Shown here one piece after another: positions 23,401 to 34,997 of a stretch of DNA of 64,000 nt. The stretch's first letter is position 1, and the number at the start of each line of letters is the position of its first letter. A model generated the notes under the pieces. It was not told where the DNA came from, searched no databases, and saw only the letters and a program-made list of their open reading frames with translations. The stretch covers positions 55,223,034-55,287,033 of the forward strand of contig OX419762.1 in NCBI GenBank assembly GCA_948567375.1, read 5' to 3'. This DNA is from Lunularia cruciata. Lineage: Eukaryota; Streptophyta; Marchantiopsida; Lunulariales; Lunulariaceae. A program made the position numbers and the translations under genes.

Positions 23401-24927
23401 TAGTTGGTGACGTCCTCGTTGCCATTGAAGCTTCAAACTCCTGGATGCCCATCTATGCATTTTGGAGGTGAGAAAGAGGTTCCCATGTGGCATCATGAAA
23501 GGGATACCCTTTCCAAAGGACCTTGTATTCCATATGTTGTTTGTGTCCTCATTGAATGTGGCAATGTGCAAGGATACAATCAACTTTGTACTTCTCATAA
23601 TCATTGATAGGGATGGGAAGAGGAGGAGGTTGGACACAAGAGGAAAACAAAGATGGGTTAGGAACAAAGGGTTTCAACTTCAAAATGTGAAAGATAGTGT
23701 GGATGCACATATGACAAGGTAAGACAAGTCAATAAGCAATAGGAGAGATGATTTGGGTGACCTCAAAGGGTCCTATCTAATTAGGGGGAGTTTAAGAAAT
23801 TGGGTATCAAGTGGGAGAGGTAGGTTACTAAAGGATAGCATGAATTTATCACCAACTTCAAAAGTGAGATCGCGACAATGGTGGTCTGCGTATTGTTTTT
23901 GACAATTTTGAGCAACAAGGAGGTGAGATTTGGCTTGTTGGAGAGATTGAGATATGATGGTCAAGAAGGTGGAAGTATGAGGGACCTAAGATGGAGGAGG
24001 AGTAAGAAGAGAATCTAGAACAAGCGGATCTTGGCCAAAATTGAGAAAGAAATGAGAAAATCCGGTGCTTGCTTGTTTGGAATTATTGTATGCAAATTTT
24101 GCAACTACAAGACATTCATCCCAATTGTTATGGTGGACATTGATGAAGGCACATAGCATATCCTCCAAGGTACAATTTTTATGTTTGGTTTGTCCATCAG
24201 TTTGAGGATGATAGGCCGTGGAAAAAGCAAACTTGGTGCCAAATATTTGGAAAAGTGCTTGCCAAAACTTCTTGGTGAATTGAGGATCATGGTCGGGGAT
24301 GAGTACACGTGGCATCCTATGATGCTTGAAGACATTGACAAAGTAGATTTGCGATAAGGTTGGAGCATCCACATTATCAAAGGTTGGTGCCAAGTGGATT
24401 TGCTTATTGAGCTTATGCACAAACACCACAATTGTTGTGTGACCTTGCTTTTTCTAGGGTAAGGATGTGATGAGATCCAAGCTCATGTTTTCCCATCGAG
24501 TGGATGGAATGGGGAGTGGTTGAAGGACTACACTTGGCTTTTGGTTGCTGGCCTTGTTACATTGGCAACTCTCACACGATTGGGCAAATTCTCAAACATC
24601 TTGGGTCATGTTGGGCCATCACCATTGGCGTTGGAGGGTACCCAAGGTCTTGTCTACACCCATGTGTCCATCTATTGGTAAATCATGGGCTTCTTGAAGG
24701 TGTACAAGTCGGAGATCACCTTTGGTTGGAACATAGATCTGGTACTCATAGAATAGAAGGCCTTCCTTGAAGAAAAAGGTGTTGTGCTCCTTGTCACATG
24801 TTGTAAGATGACCATGTACCATTTGGAAGAAGGGATCTTGTTGTAGCACTGACCAAAACTCATTTTGGACCTTGGAGTCAATTGACACTGTCGTAATTGC
24901 TGCAGTTATGAGAGGAAGAGACTTCAA
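23401..24927 (-). pseudogene. Gypsy integrase and chromodomain remnant
   Basis: On the minus strand 24927-24619 holds the N-terminal zinc-binding region (HLQEAHDLPIDGHMGVDKT). Next, 24429-23986 encodes the catalytic core with LIPDHDPQFTKKFW (catalytic Asp kept) and YHPQTDGQTKHK. The Glu expected right after GQT in active integrases is Lys here. Downstream 23964-23773 (VGDKFMLSF) and the stretch about 23670-23410, with YEKYKVDCILAH and related words, are remnants of the C-terminal region and a chromodomain. Stops and frame changes separate the parts. Integrase would insert the cDNA, and the chromodomain would guide it to chromatin marks. Confidence 0.8.
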
Positions 24928-25190
24928 ATCAGGTTGCCATGATAGAGCATCAGGGATGACATGGAACCGACCTGGTTTGTACTCAAGTTTGATGTCAAAA
25001 AATTGGAGTTGTCCCTGCCATCAATGATGTTGACTCTTCATGTGTTCCAAGTGTAAGGTCTATAATAATGGTTTGTGATCAGTTCGCATGATCACTTGTT
25101 TCCCCAAGAGATAATGTCTCCATACCTTAGTGGCATATACCATTGCAAGTTGTTCTTGGTCTCAAGAAAAGTAATTTCTTTTAGCTGTAT

Positions 25191-26572
25191 TTAGTCAGCA
25201 AGACACAAAGGCAATGGGATGTAGTCCATTTGGGAATTCATATTGCAACACGGCTCCAATTGCAAAGTTAGAACCATCAAATCAACCACAGAAGGTAGTT
25301 GAGGATCATATGGTTGAAGGATGGGTCTTGAAGACACCATATGTTTCAACTTTTGGAATGCTTTTTTATCCATGGTGGTCCATTGGAAGCTCAAGTTCTT
25401 CCCCAAGAGGTCAATCAATGGTGCAACTACTTGAGCATAATAATGAATGAACTGTTAGTAAAAACTGGCCAATCCATTAAATGTCTGTACTTTTATAGTG
25501 TTCTTTAGAGTAGGCCAATTAGTAATGGTCTTGATTTCTCCTCTTCCATCTTGATCCCCTCTGATGAGATCTTGTGACCCAAGAAGGTAACTTCCTTTTT
25601 CCAAAATGCACACTTTGACTTCTTGCAGTAAAATTTCCATTGTTGTAGTCGTCTTAGAACTTCTCGCATGTGATTCACGTGTTCTGCCTCTATCTTGCTA
25701 TAGATTAAGATATCATCCAAGAACACTACCACATAGTAATCCAATAGTCCATCTAACACCCAATGCATCTGATTCATGAAGACCATTGGAGCATTAGTAA
25801 GACCAAAAGGTAGAACTCTCCACTCAAAATGTCCATACCTTATGCGAAAGGCAGTCTTTTGCACATCCTCCCTATCAATGGGGATTTGCCAATAGCCATT
25901 GTGAAGATCTAATTTTGAAAAGTATTGTGCTCCACTCAATTGATCAAGCAAGTCATCAATCAGAGGTAAGAGATATGCGTTCTTCACTGTTTGCTTAATG
26001 AGCCCATGATAATCAATACAAAAACAAAGTCCTCCATCCTTCTTTGGAACCAATAGTACCGGTGCTCCCAAAGGAGAGGTACTATGTTGTATGAAGTCCT
26101 TCTCCAATAGCTCCATAAGTGTTGTTTGCAACTCCTCCAACTCCTTTGGTGAGAGCCTATAGATTGGTCTACTCATTAGAGTACTCCTTGGCAATAACTC
26201 AATCTTGAAGGGCATACCACGATCGGAGTGTAATCCCTTTGGTAGATCATTCGGAAACACGTCCACAAACTCCTGAACTATCTGATTAACCCTTGCTTGA
26301 TGAGGCTCTTGGCTCTTCTCAGATTGTCCTTGTGCAATTTGCTTCATCCACACCGCAAAAACAGACCTATCTTCCTCCAAAGCTCGCTCTATGGCTACTT
26401 CACTAACAAACTTCCCATCTAGGGACTCAACTCTCTTCAAAGCTTGCTCCATAGTTGCCTTCCTAGCAAACCTCCCATCTTGGAGCTCCTCTCCCTTCAA
26501 GGCATGCTCCATGGCTACCTTCTCAACCAACTTCCCATCTTGGGACTGACTATTCTTAAGTGTCTTACTCAT
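25191..26572 (-). pseudogene. Gypsy reverse transcriptase and RNase H
   Basis: The longest intact pol segment: 26572-25505 is open for 355 codons. After a three-fold 20-residue repeat (residues 11-70) it enters the RT domain with PIYRLSPKELEEL, PVLLVPKKDGG, FSKLDLHNGYWQI, LPFGLTNAP and the polymerase active site FLDDILIYS. It then runs to KCAFWKKEVTFLGH. RNase H follows in another frame at 25418-25191 and is degraded (KKAFQKLKHMVSSRPIL). RT would copy the element RNA into DNA. Some core residues differ from the family norm (for example CIDYHGL where CIDYRAL is usual), so activity is unlikely even though the two Asp of the LDD box remain. Confidence 0.9.
26363..26542 (-). repeat. 60-bp triplication in the pol linker
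   Basis: Three in-frame 20-residue units (QDGKLVEKVAMEHALKGEEL and two relatives) lie between the protease and RT regions. Confidence 0.85.
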
Positions 26573-26599
26573 AGGTGCTAGACAACCTAATCAAAAATT

Positions 26600-26960
26600 C
26601 TTACTTTGGTGTTGTACTTGAATTTATCGTTGGGTCCAATCAAATTGAACCTTATAACATTCAAGCCAAGGTAGTCCTAGAATGACATCATAGTGTAGAG
26701 GTGCCACTACAAACCTCATACACTCTAAATATTCCTTCCCAATCTTAAAAGTAACAGGATGTAAGGTACGGAATGCAAAACCCTTTCTACCATCCGTCAT
26801 CATCAATCTACTTCCAATCATTGATAGTAATACCCAATTCCTTTGTTACTTGCATAGACATGTAATTCTCTGAAATTCTAAAATCAACCAAAATCCTACA
26901 ACCTTGATTAGATATCATACCTTGCAAGTGAAGCAAACTTGTATAGGTCGAGCTTTCAAT
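26600..26960 (-). pseudogene. Gypsy aspartic protease remnant
   Basis: The minus strand gives CRILVDFRISENYM and, further on, LHYDVILGLPWLECY (26821-26624), the order seen in retropepsin domains of Gypsy elements. The catalytic D-S/T-G triplet has become D-F-R, so the enzyme would be dead. The ILGLPWL motif that closes the domain is intact. Confidence 0.8.
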
Positions 26961-28170
26961 CCCATTGGAACTAATCAAGCTCTCAATAGGTGGCTCAAAA
27001 TCTCCTACTAGGATTCCTCATTTCCTTGATCATTTTGTTCCACAAACTCCAACTAGGCAACTTGTCGAGGTCACCCATTCCTGAGTGGACATTCAACAAT
27101 GCAATGTCCAACTTGGCAACAATAAAAACAACCTCCATTTTGTTACAATCTTTCTCTCTTTGCTGTACTAAGTGGTCTCCGTTGGATAGCATCAATCTCC
27201 ATTGGTATGGTTTCCTCCACCTGTGCATAGTGTATGGGTAGGCTTTACGTAGGTCGAGGTCAAGACCAAGTTATCGCAACTAAGGAATCAAAGCGCTCAA
27301 CCAATTGCATGGCTTCTTTTATGTTTTGTGGTTCTTGCATGGTCACTTCCAATTTGGTTTGTGCCTTCAATCCCCGCACAAATTGATCCAAAACTTCACC
27401 TTCTTGTATATTTAGAATTTGCATGATGATGTTTTGAAATTGTGTGATATAGCTCCTTACAAAGCCAATCTGCTTTAACTCCGTCAGTTTATCTCATGCA
27501 GCTCAGGTCACATTTATATTTTGAAATCGACTAAGTATTGCATCCTTGAATTTTGCACATGTCAAAAATTTTGTAACAATCTATCATTCAGCTCACTCCA
27601 CTTAAAATCACCACCAAATTTTTGTCACACCATCTAATTGGCTAGAAGCCAAGAGAATCTATCTTTCTTCATCTTGAAGGTTGGTGGCTTCAAAATAATG
27701 TTCACAATCAAACACAAAATTCTCCATTGTCCCCAAAAGATTCTTGCCTTCAAACACCTTGGGTTTTGGAAATTGGATGTGATCTTCTCCATCTCAAACT
27801 GGTGCTCTCTCTCTATATGTTCTTGTCATTGTTGCTCTTGTTCATCCAACAATCGAGTAAGGTGCTCAATTTGTTGTTGCATTGCAAGAACAACATCCGG
27901 TATTGCCGCTATAGTTACTACTTTATCCCACTACTCTCAATTTACCTAATTGATTAACACATAGATGCAGCACGTCCACCGGTCTCCATAAGTTACAACC
28001 GGAAGTATCAAGGGTTCCTTAGACATGATGCTCATATGCAAAAAATCCCTACCCAAAACACAAGGTGGTGAATTGGGTGAAATGATGCTTGGGTAATATT
28101 TGGACATGAAAATCCCAATGGTTTGGCAAAAGTGGATTTGGTGGTCCATAAATTCCATCCATCCCATTTT
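26961..28170 (-). pseudogene. Gypsy gag remnant
   Basis: From about 28170 to 26990 the minus strand encodes broken pieces of a gag protein: a start region (GWMEFMDHQIHF), a Gln-rich helix near 27900-27830 (LAMQQQIEHLTRLLDEQEQQ) and the fragment 27228-26995. Stops are frequent. The position between the primer-binding site and the protease supports the assignment; sequence motifs are weak and no intact zinc knuckle was seen. Confidence 0.6.
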
Positions 28171-28183
28171 TGCTCTGATACCA
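28171..28183 (-). promoter_or_regulatory. Primer-binding site (initiator Met tRNA type)
   Basis: TGGTATCAGAGCA on the minus strand, one base inside LTR B, is the common plant retrotransposon site complementary to the 3' end of initiator methionine tRNA. A mutated copy (TGGTATTAGAGCA) lies at 28956-28968 next to LTR C. Confidence 0.9.
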
Positions 28184-28184
28184 A

Positions 28185-28610
28185 TGTAAAAGACCAAGAC
28201 CAAGGAGAGAAATAAGAGAATGGAAGCTCATATAGGGACACTTGAATGAGTGAAAACTCCAAATACCTAGCATGAGCTTCGGCTTTGGTTTTTATAGGTA
28301 GCATACAAGGCCCTTGAGAAGCTTCTCAAGAAGCTTCCTCGAGCCACTTTCTTAGAGTGCAAGCCAAGTTAACCATGAAGCTTCTCAAGAACCTTTCTTC
28401 TAGAAGCCGTTTACTTGACATGCAAGCTAAGCTAGTTGGAAGCTTCTAAAAGCTTCCTTCTAGAAGCTACTTACTTGAAGTGCAAGCTAAGCTAGCTAGG
28501 AAGCTTCCCAAGAAGCTTCCTAGATAATTCCAAAATATTTTAGGCTAATTTGTCTTATTTGCTACTTTGTTAGCCCTACTAACTTCATTGCTAAACTCCA
28601 TATTGTTACA
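28185..28610 (-). repeat. LTR B (426 bp)
   Basis: Begins TGTAAAAGACC and ends TATTGTTACA. On the minus strand it reads as a promoter: six GAAGCTTC and two TTCTAGAA palindromes (28318-28519), then TATAAAAACC at about 28288-28296, then about 100 bp to the primer-binding site. It serves as the 5' LTR of the long internal region. Confidence 0.9.
28291..28296 (-). promoter_or_regulatory. LTR TATA box
   Basis: CTATAAAAACC on the minus strand, between the palindrome cluster and the primer-binding site. The same position in LTR A (22350) and LTR C (29076) holds a TATAAA-like sequence, so the element's RNA probably starts near 28260. Confidence 0.65.
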
Positions 28611-28969
28611 TCATTGATGCTCTTGTTCATCCAACAATCAAGTAAGGTGCTCAATTTTTTGTTGCATTGCAAGGATAACGTCCGGTATTGCTGCCATAGC
28701 TACTACTCTATCCCAATACTCTCAGTTTATCTAACTGATTAACACATAGATGCAGCACGTCTACCGGTCTCCATAAGTTACAACCGGAAGTATCAAGGGT
28801 TCCTCAAACAAGGTGATCATAAGTAGAAAATTCTGCCCAAAACATGAGGTAATGAATTGGGTGAAAATGATGCTTGGGTAGTATCTGGATATGAAAATCC
28901 CAATGGTTTGGTGGAAGTGGATTTGGTGGTTCATAAATTCCATCAATCCCATTCTTGCTCTAATACCAA
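28611..28969 (-). repeat. Duplicated 5' leader between LTRs B and C
   Basis: This 359-bp segment is colinear with 27826-28184 (primer-binding site, leader and start of gag). It includes the mutated primer-binding site. It sits directly against the terminus of LTR B with no polypurine tract. Confidence 0.85.
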
Positions 28970-29380
28970 TGTAAAAGACCGTGACCGAGGGTCAAAATAA
29001 GAGAATGGAAGCTCACATTGGGATATTTGAATGAGTGAAAACTCTGAATGCCTAGCATGAGCTTTGGCTCTTGTATTTATAGGGATCATACAAGGCTCTT
29101 AAGAAGCTTCTCAAGAAGCTTCCTTGAGCCACTTTCTTGGAGTGCAAGCCAAGTTAATCAAGAAGCTTTTCAAGAAGATTCCTTCTAGAAGTTATTTACT
29201 TGGCATGCAAGCTAAGCTAGTTGGAACCTTCTAGAAGCTACTTACTTGAGGTGCAAGCTAAGCTAGTTGGGAAGCTTCCCAAGAAGCTTTCTAGATACTT
29301 TTGGAATATTCTAGGCTAATTTGTCTTATTTGCTATATTGTTAGGCCTACTAACTTTGACACCAAACTCCATATTTTTAC

Positions 29381-29381
<1 letters not shown>
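28970..29381 (-). repeat. LTR C (412 bp)
   Basis: A third copy of the LTR, TGTAAAAGACC to TTTTTACA, followed at once by the TA microsatellite. Confidence 0.85.

Positions 29382-29383
<2 letters not shown>

Positions 29384-29473
<90 letters not shown>
29384..29473. repeat. (TA)45 microsatellite
   Basis: Uninterrupted TA run of 90 bp at the outer end of LTR C. Confidence 0.95.
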
Positions 29474-29476
<3 letters not shown>

Positions 29477-30302
29477 TGTTAATTCATGAGTTTTCATTCT
29501 TTAAGTTCTTTAATAGGTTTGTACTATTAATTCTTGAAAAAACTGACCATCTTTGGTGTTTTAATTACTGCTATCCTAAATCAGTCTAAGTTGTATGAAG
29601 AATGGAGACCTCATTCATTCCGTGTGATATCCCATTGATAAGATTACCAATAAAATTTTATTTCTATTTATAAAAAACCACTATGTTTACTCTATTTCTT
29701 CTTTCACTTCTGACCGTGCACGTCATAACCATGAGGGACATTAAGTACTTTTTGGCCCTAGAGACACACAAGTACAAATTAGAAATTGTAATGAAAGGTG
29801 AATGTGATGATACTTATGCTATCTTTGAATTTTGAAATTTCCTTTGAGGTCTAGAAACATTAAAAACTGGAGTATAAATATATTCATCCATCAAAGATTT
29901 AGATATATATGTAGTTGACTATAATTAAATTTTATTCTACATAATATGCATAATTATGATAGTATTGTTCCATCCAAACATCTACTTCCGTATATCAACA
30001 TACGCCAAGATACTTAAATATAATAAAAGTAATCTAAAATAGAAGAGGTTGTATTGATAACGTGAAATCTATATATGCTAGTTTGATACACATGATGCAT
30101 AATTTTCCTAAATAATTTATTATCCTACACAATGAACTTAAATTCTTCAACAAAATAATTAAGTAAGTATAGTCCTTCCTCCATACTTTCCTCGTCTTCA
30201 TCCACCTAGGAGTACTAAACTTGAACATTTATGAAAATTATAATTTGTGCTACCATAGTAGTTGGGAACTAACTACAAATCACAAATTCAAACTATAATA
30301 CA

Positions 30303-31400
30303 TACAATAACAATATGCATCTTACCATTTGGACTTGGTTCCTTGTAGAACCTTGTGGTTTATGGTGACTAAAGATAATTCTTTTTCTATCAAAAGCCAT
30401 TGCTAGATAAAGATACCAAATTGCTTGTCTAACTCCATAATTCCGCAATTCATATGGTGCTCAATGGAGCAAAGTAAAGCAATTCCATTATCAAAAAATG
30501 ATTTTACACACATTCCTTTGCACTACTAGTAGATCAGAGCATGAGATTTCTGTAATAGGAAATCTATCCAAAAATCACATCTGGATACTCTAACTTTAGA
30601 AAGACAACAAAACACATTGTTGATACTTGATAGAACATCTACTTCATAGTATTAGAGTAAGAGGTAAAGTTAAGTATAGACCTTATTTCCTCTTGGTCTA
30701 GTAACCAATCATGATGTACTTGTTGCAAGGTTGATCCTAGAACCACCAAAGCTAAACACTATGCTTATCTTTGTGAATACACTAAGTTAAGAAAGAAACC
30801 ACCTTTAGAGAAAAAGAATATGCCATGAAGTTTGAACAAATAGCTTAATGTATCATATAGTTAAAAATTAGGCATTGGCTGAATAACCTTGTCTAAACTA
30901 CCAAATTATCCAAAAAATGGAAGATGAAAAACTTCCAATGGTCATACAATAATGATATGCATCCCACCATCTGGACTTTGTTCCTTGTAGAACATTGTGA
31001 TTTGTGGTGATTAAAGATGATTCTTTCTCTATGAGAAGCCATTGCTGGATAAACACTAAATTTTTTGTCTAACTCCACAAATCTGCAATTCATTTTGAAT
31101 CAATTGCAACAAAGTAAATTATTTCCACTATCAAAACAAAGATTTTACACCCATTCCTTTGAACTACTAGTACTTCAAAGCAAGGTAGTTTTTATATGCA
31201 TCTATAAGAACCTATGTTATGAAGTTTAAAAAAATAAATTACCATTTCATATAATCAAGACCTATACATTAGTTATATTACCTCGTCTAAACTATGAGAT
31301 TAATCAGAATACTAGAACATAGAAAACTTCCAATAGTGAAATATTATTACTTGCTTGAAGCTTGAAGCTTGATACCATATCAAACATTCTTCCTTTTTGA
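30303..31400. repeat. Diverged long direct repeats
   Basis: About 240 bp at 30303-30540 recur at 30945-31185 (shared TGGACTT, TTCCTTGTAGAAC, GCCATTGCT, TTTTGTCTAACTCCA-like and ATTCCTTTG words). The segment 30821-30940 recurs at 31215-31335. This looks like an old tandem array with units of several hundred bases. Confidence 0.7.
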
Positions 31401-32511
31401 ACTCATAGCTCTGAGTGCGCTTTCACTTCTTGAAAACGTAACCATTGTAAGGTTTGTAAATGATTAAAAATGTAGCCATAATAAGGTTTGTAAACTATGA
31501 GTGTTTACTTACTTGAAGTTAGGAAATACCTCAACTTTTAACAAGCTGTCATGTTTGCAACAAAATAATCTATAGTTCCAACTCTAGATTGGTCAACCTC
31601 TTCTTTGGAGATGCCTTAAAACACACCTTCTGCATTTCTGTTGTTCCAAGCTCTTGTGTTTCACACCAAAGATCGGAGGTAAAGAGAAAAGGAACACCTA
31701 CAAGAATTGATTATACAATTAGTTCATCTACTTCTTCAAAAATAATTTTTTTCCTTAAGTGTTTCTTTAATACACTTGGGCTTTATTCTAATAAACTTCT
31801 CTATATCTTCATCCTCCTAGAAAATACCAAATATTTATTTATTTATTTATTAAATACACTAAAAGGATAAGAAACTATAACTTAACAACTTCTAAAAAAG
31901 ACATATAAAGAATAAGTAATTTCTACTCCATGCAATGCAAAAGGTAGATTTGGATTGTTTCTTCTCTATCAAAAGTGATCAATAATTTATAGTGGTGTAA
32001 GATCATGATGTGTAGAGAACTTTTTCCAAGGGAATATTAAATTGTAGGTGTGCAACATCATGAGTACAAGATCTTGTGGCATTTGCATCTCTCTATTTCT
32101 TGGTCCTTGAGCAACCTTGTCTTTTTTCACTTGTTAAGTCATTCTCTCATGTATTTATTGTCTACAAGACCTCTCATTATATATCTATTTTCAATGCAAT
32201 CTTTTAAATGTTATCATTAGTAATGATTTTTGTCTCCAAAGTTGGCTTGAACAAGGTACTTTTTAGAAGATGCATTTTCTTGTATCATTCCTCTACAAAT
32301 TACTAGTGCTGCTAGTATTCATTATTTAAAATGTCTCATTTAGAGAAATTTTTAATTTGGCATTATTGTCTACCAATAAAATATGTGGATGGCTAAATTC
32401 ATTCCCATGTTGGTAAATTCACCCCTCACTTGCCATTTATGGCTGCAAGGCATGAAGGAAACATCCAAGGAGGATGAATTTAGCAATTCCCTATATAACT
32501 TCTATATCATG

Positions 32512-33172
32512 TTGAACTTATCCAAGGATCAAGGCCTTATCTCATCTAGTTTTTTGGATGTCCTTGCCAAATACTGGTTTTATTGTTGTTTGTATAGCAT
32601 CAGCTCAACTCAAGGAGTTACCTCACCATGTACATATTCTTGCAAAAGGATAAAATAATTTACATGTTGAGCATGTCCATCTTTGGAAATCTACCTCACT
32701 TTGCTCCTTAGATATTCTTAGAGTAAATTTCTAGTGTTGTAGATGTATATCATTACCTCCGCTCAAACCACTCATATTTTCTTGGTTGCAACAATTTATA
32801 TTCTTGTTGAGTTTATCGAAGGATTAATGCACTATCTTATCTAGCTTGTTAGATATCCTTGGCATATAACTTTTTAATTTTTTAATTGTATAGCATTACC
32901 CCAAGCTAAAGAATTACCTCACCAAATGCATAGTATCTAGCTTGTTAGATATCCTTGGCATATAACTTTTTAATTTTTTAATTGTATAGCATTACCCCAA
33001 GCTAAAGAATTACCTCACCAAATGCATAGTCTTGGCAAAAGCACAAATATTATTCATTTTGAGTTTATCTAAGATTTGAGTCTCTACTTCATTCAGCTCC
33101 TTAGATGTCCTTGATGTAAATTTTCTCTCCTATAAATATATATCATTACCTCGATTGAAACTAAGGTAAGGT
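32512..33172. repeat. Old tandem array of about 130-150-bp units
   Basis: Five diverged units each carry an ATC-(C/G)AAGGAT-like start, TTAGAT(G/A)TCCTTG, TATAGCAT or TATATCAT, ACC and ACCTCACCA. Within the array a perfect 96-bp copy is repeated head to tail (32838-32933 and 32934-33029). Confidence 0.75.
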
Positions 33173-34533
33173 ATAGATTGGCATAAAAAAACATAGAGAG
33201 TTTTTTCCATCAAGGTTTGATAGTACACTTGCCTTTTCTTTTATATAGGAGCTTCATCCTCTTCCTCCTTGTGTTTGTGTACCACTATTAAAGTGGTCTT
33301 TTCTTTTATCATCTTAGATAGCAAATGAAAAATGTTTGAAATATGGAAGAAATTAAGGATGTATGAAGAAGTTCCTTAGAAATTTTGGTGATAAATGTAA
33401 GAGGAAGCAACCGAATGACAACTGAAATAAAATATTGACAAAATTTCTCTTTACTCTTTTAACTTTATATTGTAAAGAAGAATACTTGCATATCTTGACA
33501 ATTGAAGTGAAATTGTTAAAGTTTTAAAATTTGTAGTAAAAGTATCCAAAGCTTCCAATGTAAATGTAGTAACATCATTCTATGTAAAATTATCTCCAAT
33601 TATTTGCAATATAAAACTCTAATTTTAATTCATTCCTATATATATTTTATTTAACCTAAAAAATATTTAATTATTACTAAATTTCAATTGATAAAAAATA
33701 TCCATTCAAATTAACAGAAACTGAGTCAAAAAATAAGGTACCTCAAAGGATATTAGGATGTTGTAAATATCTTCCAAAATAGAAAAAAATTCAATGTGGA
33801 TGACGGATTTCATATCTACAAACTATTGATATTATTTCGAAACTTGAAGCAAATAATAAAATAGTTTCCTAACTTTATCACGTTTCTCATTTTAAAATCC
33901 TTCATTAAATATCATTGTTGTAACTTGTATCAATCTATCCACAAGTTATAATGACTCTTTCTTCATTATAAACTACTTGAAAACAATCTCATCGCAAACA
34001 AGTAGATATTCATATGCAATATTAGGCATATCTGAAGCAAGTTTTGAACCTTATATCCTCTTCTAGAGAACTTTACTAAAGTAAATTAGAATTGAAGATT
34101 TTTCTGTTTTGGAGTAGCTTAACATATCTCATTTTTTTGAGATATATCTAATTTAAATATTTAAGAAATCTTTCCATTTGATTTTAATGAGTGTAATTAA
34201 TAAGCTCAGTTATAAATATATAAAATAATTTTTAGAACACATATTATTATAGAAAAAAGATCAAATTAAGATTAGATGACTATTATATGATGAATCAAGC
34301 ATTGCAGGTTATAAACATCTCACATATATCCTATCCTATGTATGATCTCAAATAGTACTCTTATCTTAAAAATTAAGAACTAACACATAGTAACCAATTA
34401 TTGAGATCCAATATTTCATATATGAAAATCTTTAAATAAAATTGGTGTGAAATGTTGGTGTTTAATTACAACTAGAGCATCCAAAAGCACACTTTAGAAT
34501 TGGAAAAAAGATATTTTTAAGTTATCCTTTATT

Positions 34534-34640
34534 TTGTCCTTATATATATATAGATATATATATATATATATACTTATACTTATACTCAAAACATATATAC
34601 TTATACTCAAAACATATATATATATATACTCAAAACAGCA
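34534..34640. repeat. TA-rich tract with ACTCAAAACATATATA units
   Basis: A TATA run followed by three ACTTATACTCAAAACATATAT-like units. Confidence 0.85.
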
Positions 34641-34997
34641 TTTTGATAGCAAAAAGATCATACATAATCTAATTGGATGGAATTTGGATATAAGTTTATA
34701 AAATCATAACATCGATATCTATGGGTTCTAAGATTTACCCAGCAACTATTAAGTAAATGTTCATTTGTCTGATTATAGACATACTTTACAACGAATAAAA
34801 AATGGATGTCAAAGTTTCAAATCACATCAAAGAATGCATATAAAAGAACAGCGAGAACTTCATTTTATATTTATTAGGAAAACATCATCAATTAGAGTGG
34901 AGGAGTAGGTGTGCTTTACGTAGATAACATGAATCAGACCAATCATAACACAACTCCAAATTAAACAAGATAATGACTTAATTATACAGTAAGTAAG

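Larger units (their letters stand above)
22244..29381 (-). mobile_element. Chromodomain Gypsy retrotransposon (chromovirus), rearranged
   Basis: A minus-strand LTR retrotransposon. In its own 5' to 3' order it has LTR C (29381-28970), a duplicated leader (28969-28611), LTR B (28610-28185), a primer-binding site (28183-28171), gag remnants, protease, reverse transcriptase, RNase H, integrase and a chromodomain remnant. A purine-rich tract (about 23400-23387) and LTR A (23386-22244) follow. LTR A carries a nested solo LTR. The order PR-RT-RH-IN with a chromodomain after integrase places it in the Ty3/Gypsy chromoviruses. Coding regions are full of stops, so it is inactive. No matching target duplication flanks 22244 and either 28610 or 29381, in line with rearrangement. 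Confidence 0.85.
29474..34997. other. AT-rich gene-free region with diverged repeats
   Basis: No coding region is supported. Open frames are short and without motifs. The stretch contains the duplications at 30303-31400, 32512-33172 and 34534-34640 listed separately. Confidence 0.55.

Noticed and set aside
29338-29589. 83-codon ORF with Tyr-Ile repeat
   Set aside because: Translation of the TA microsatellite.
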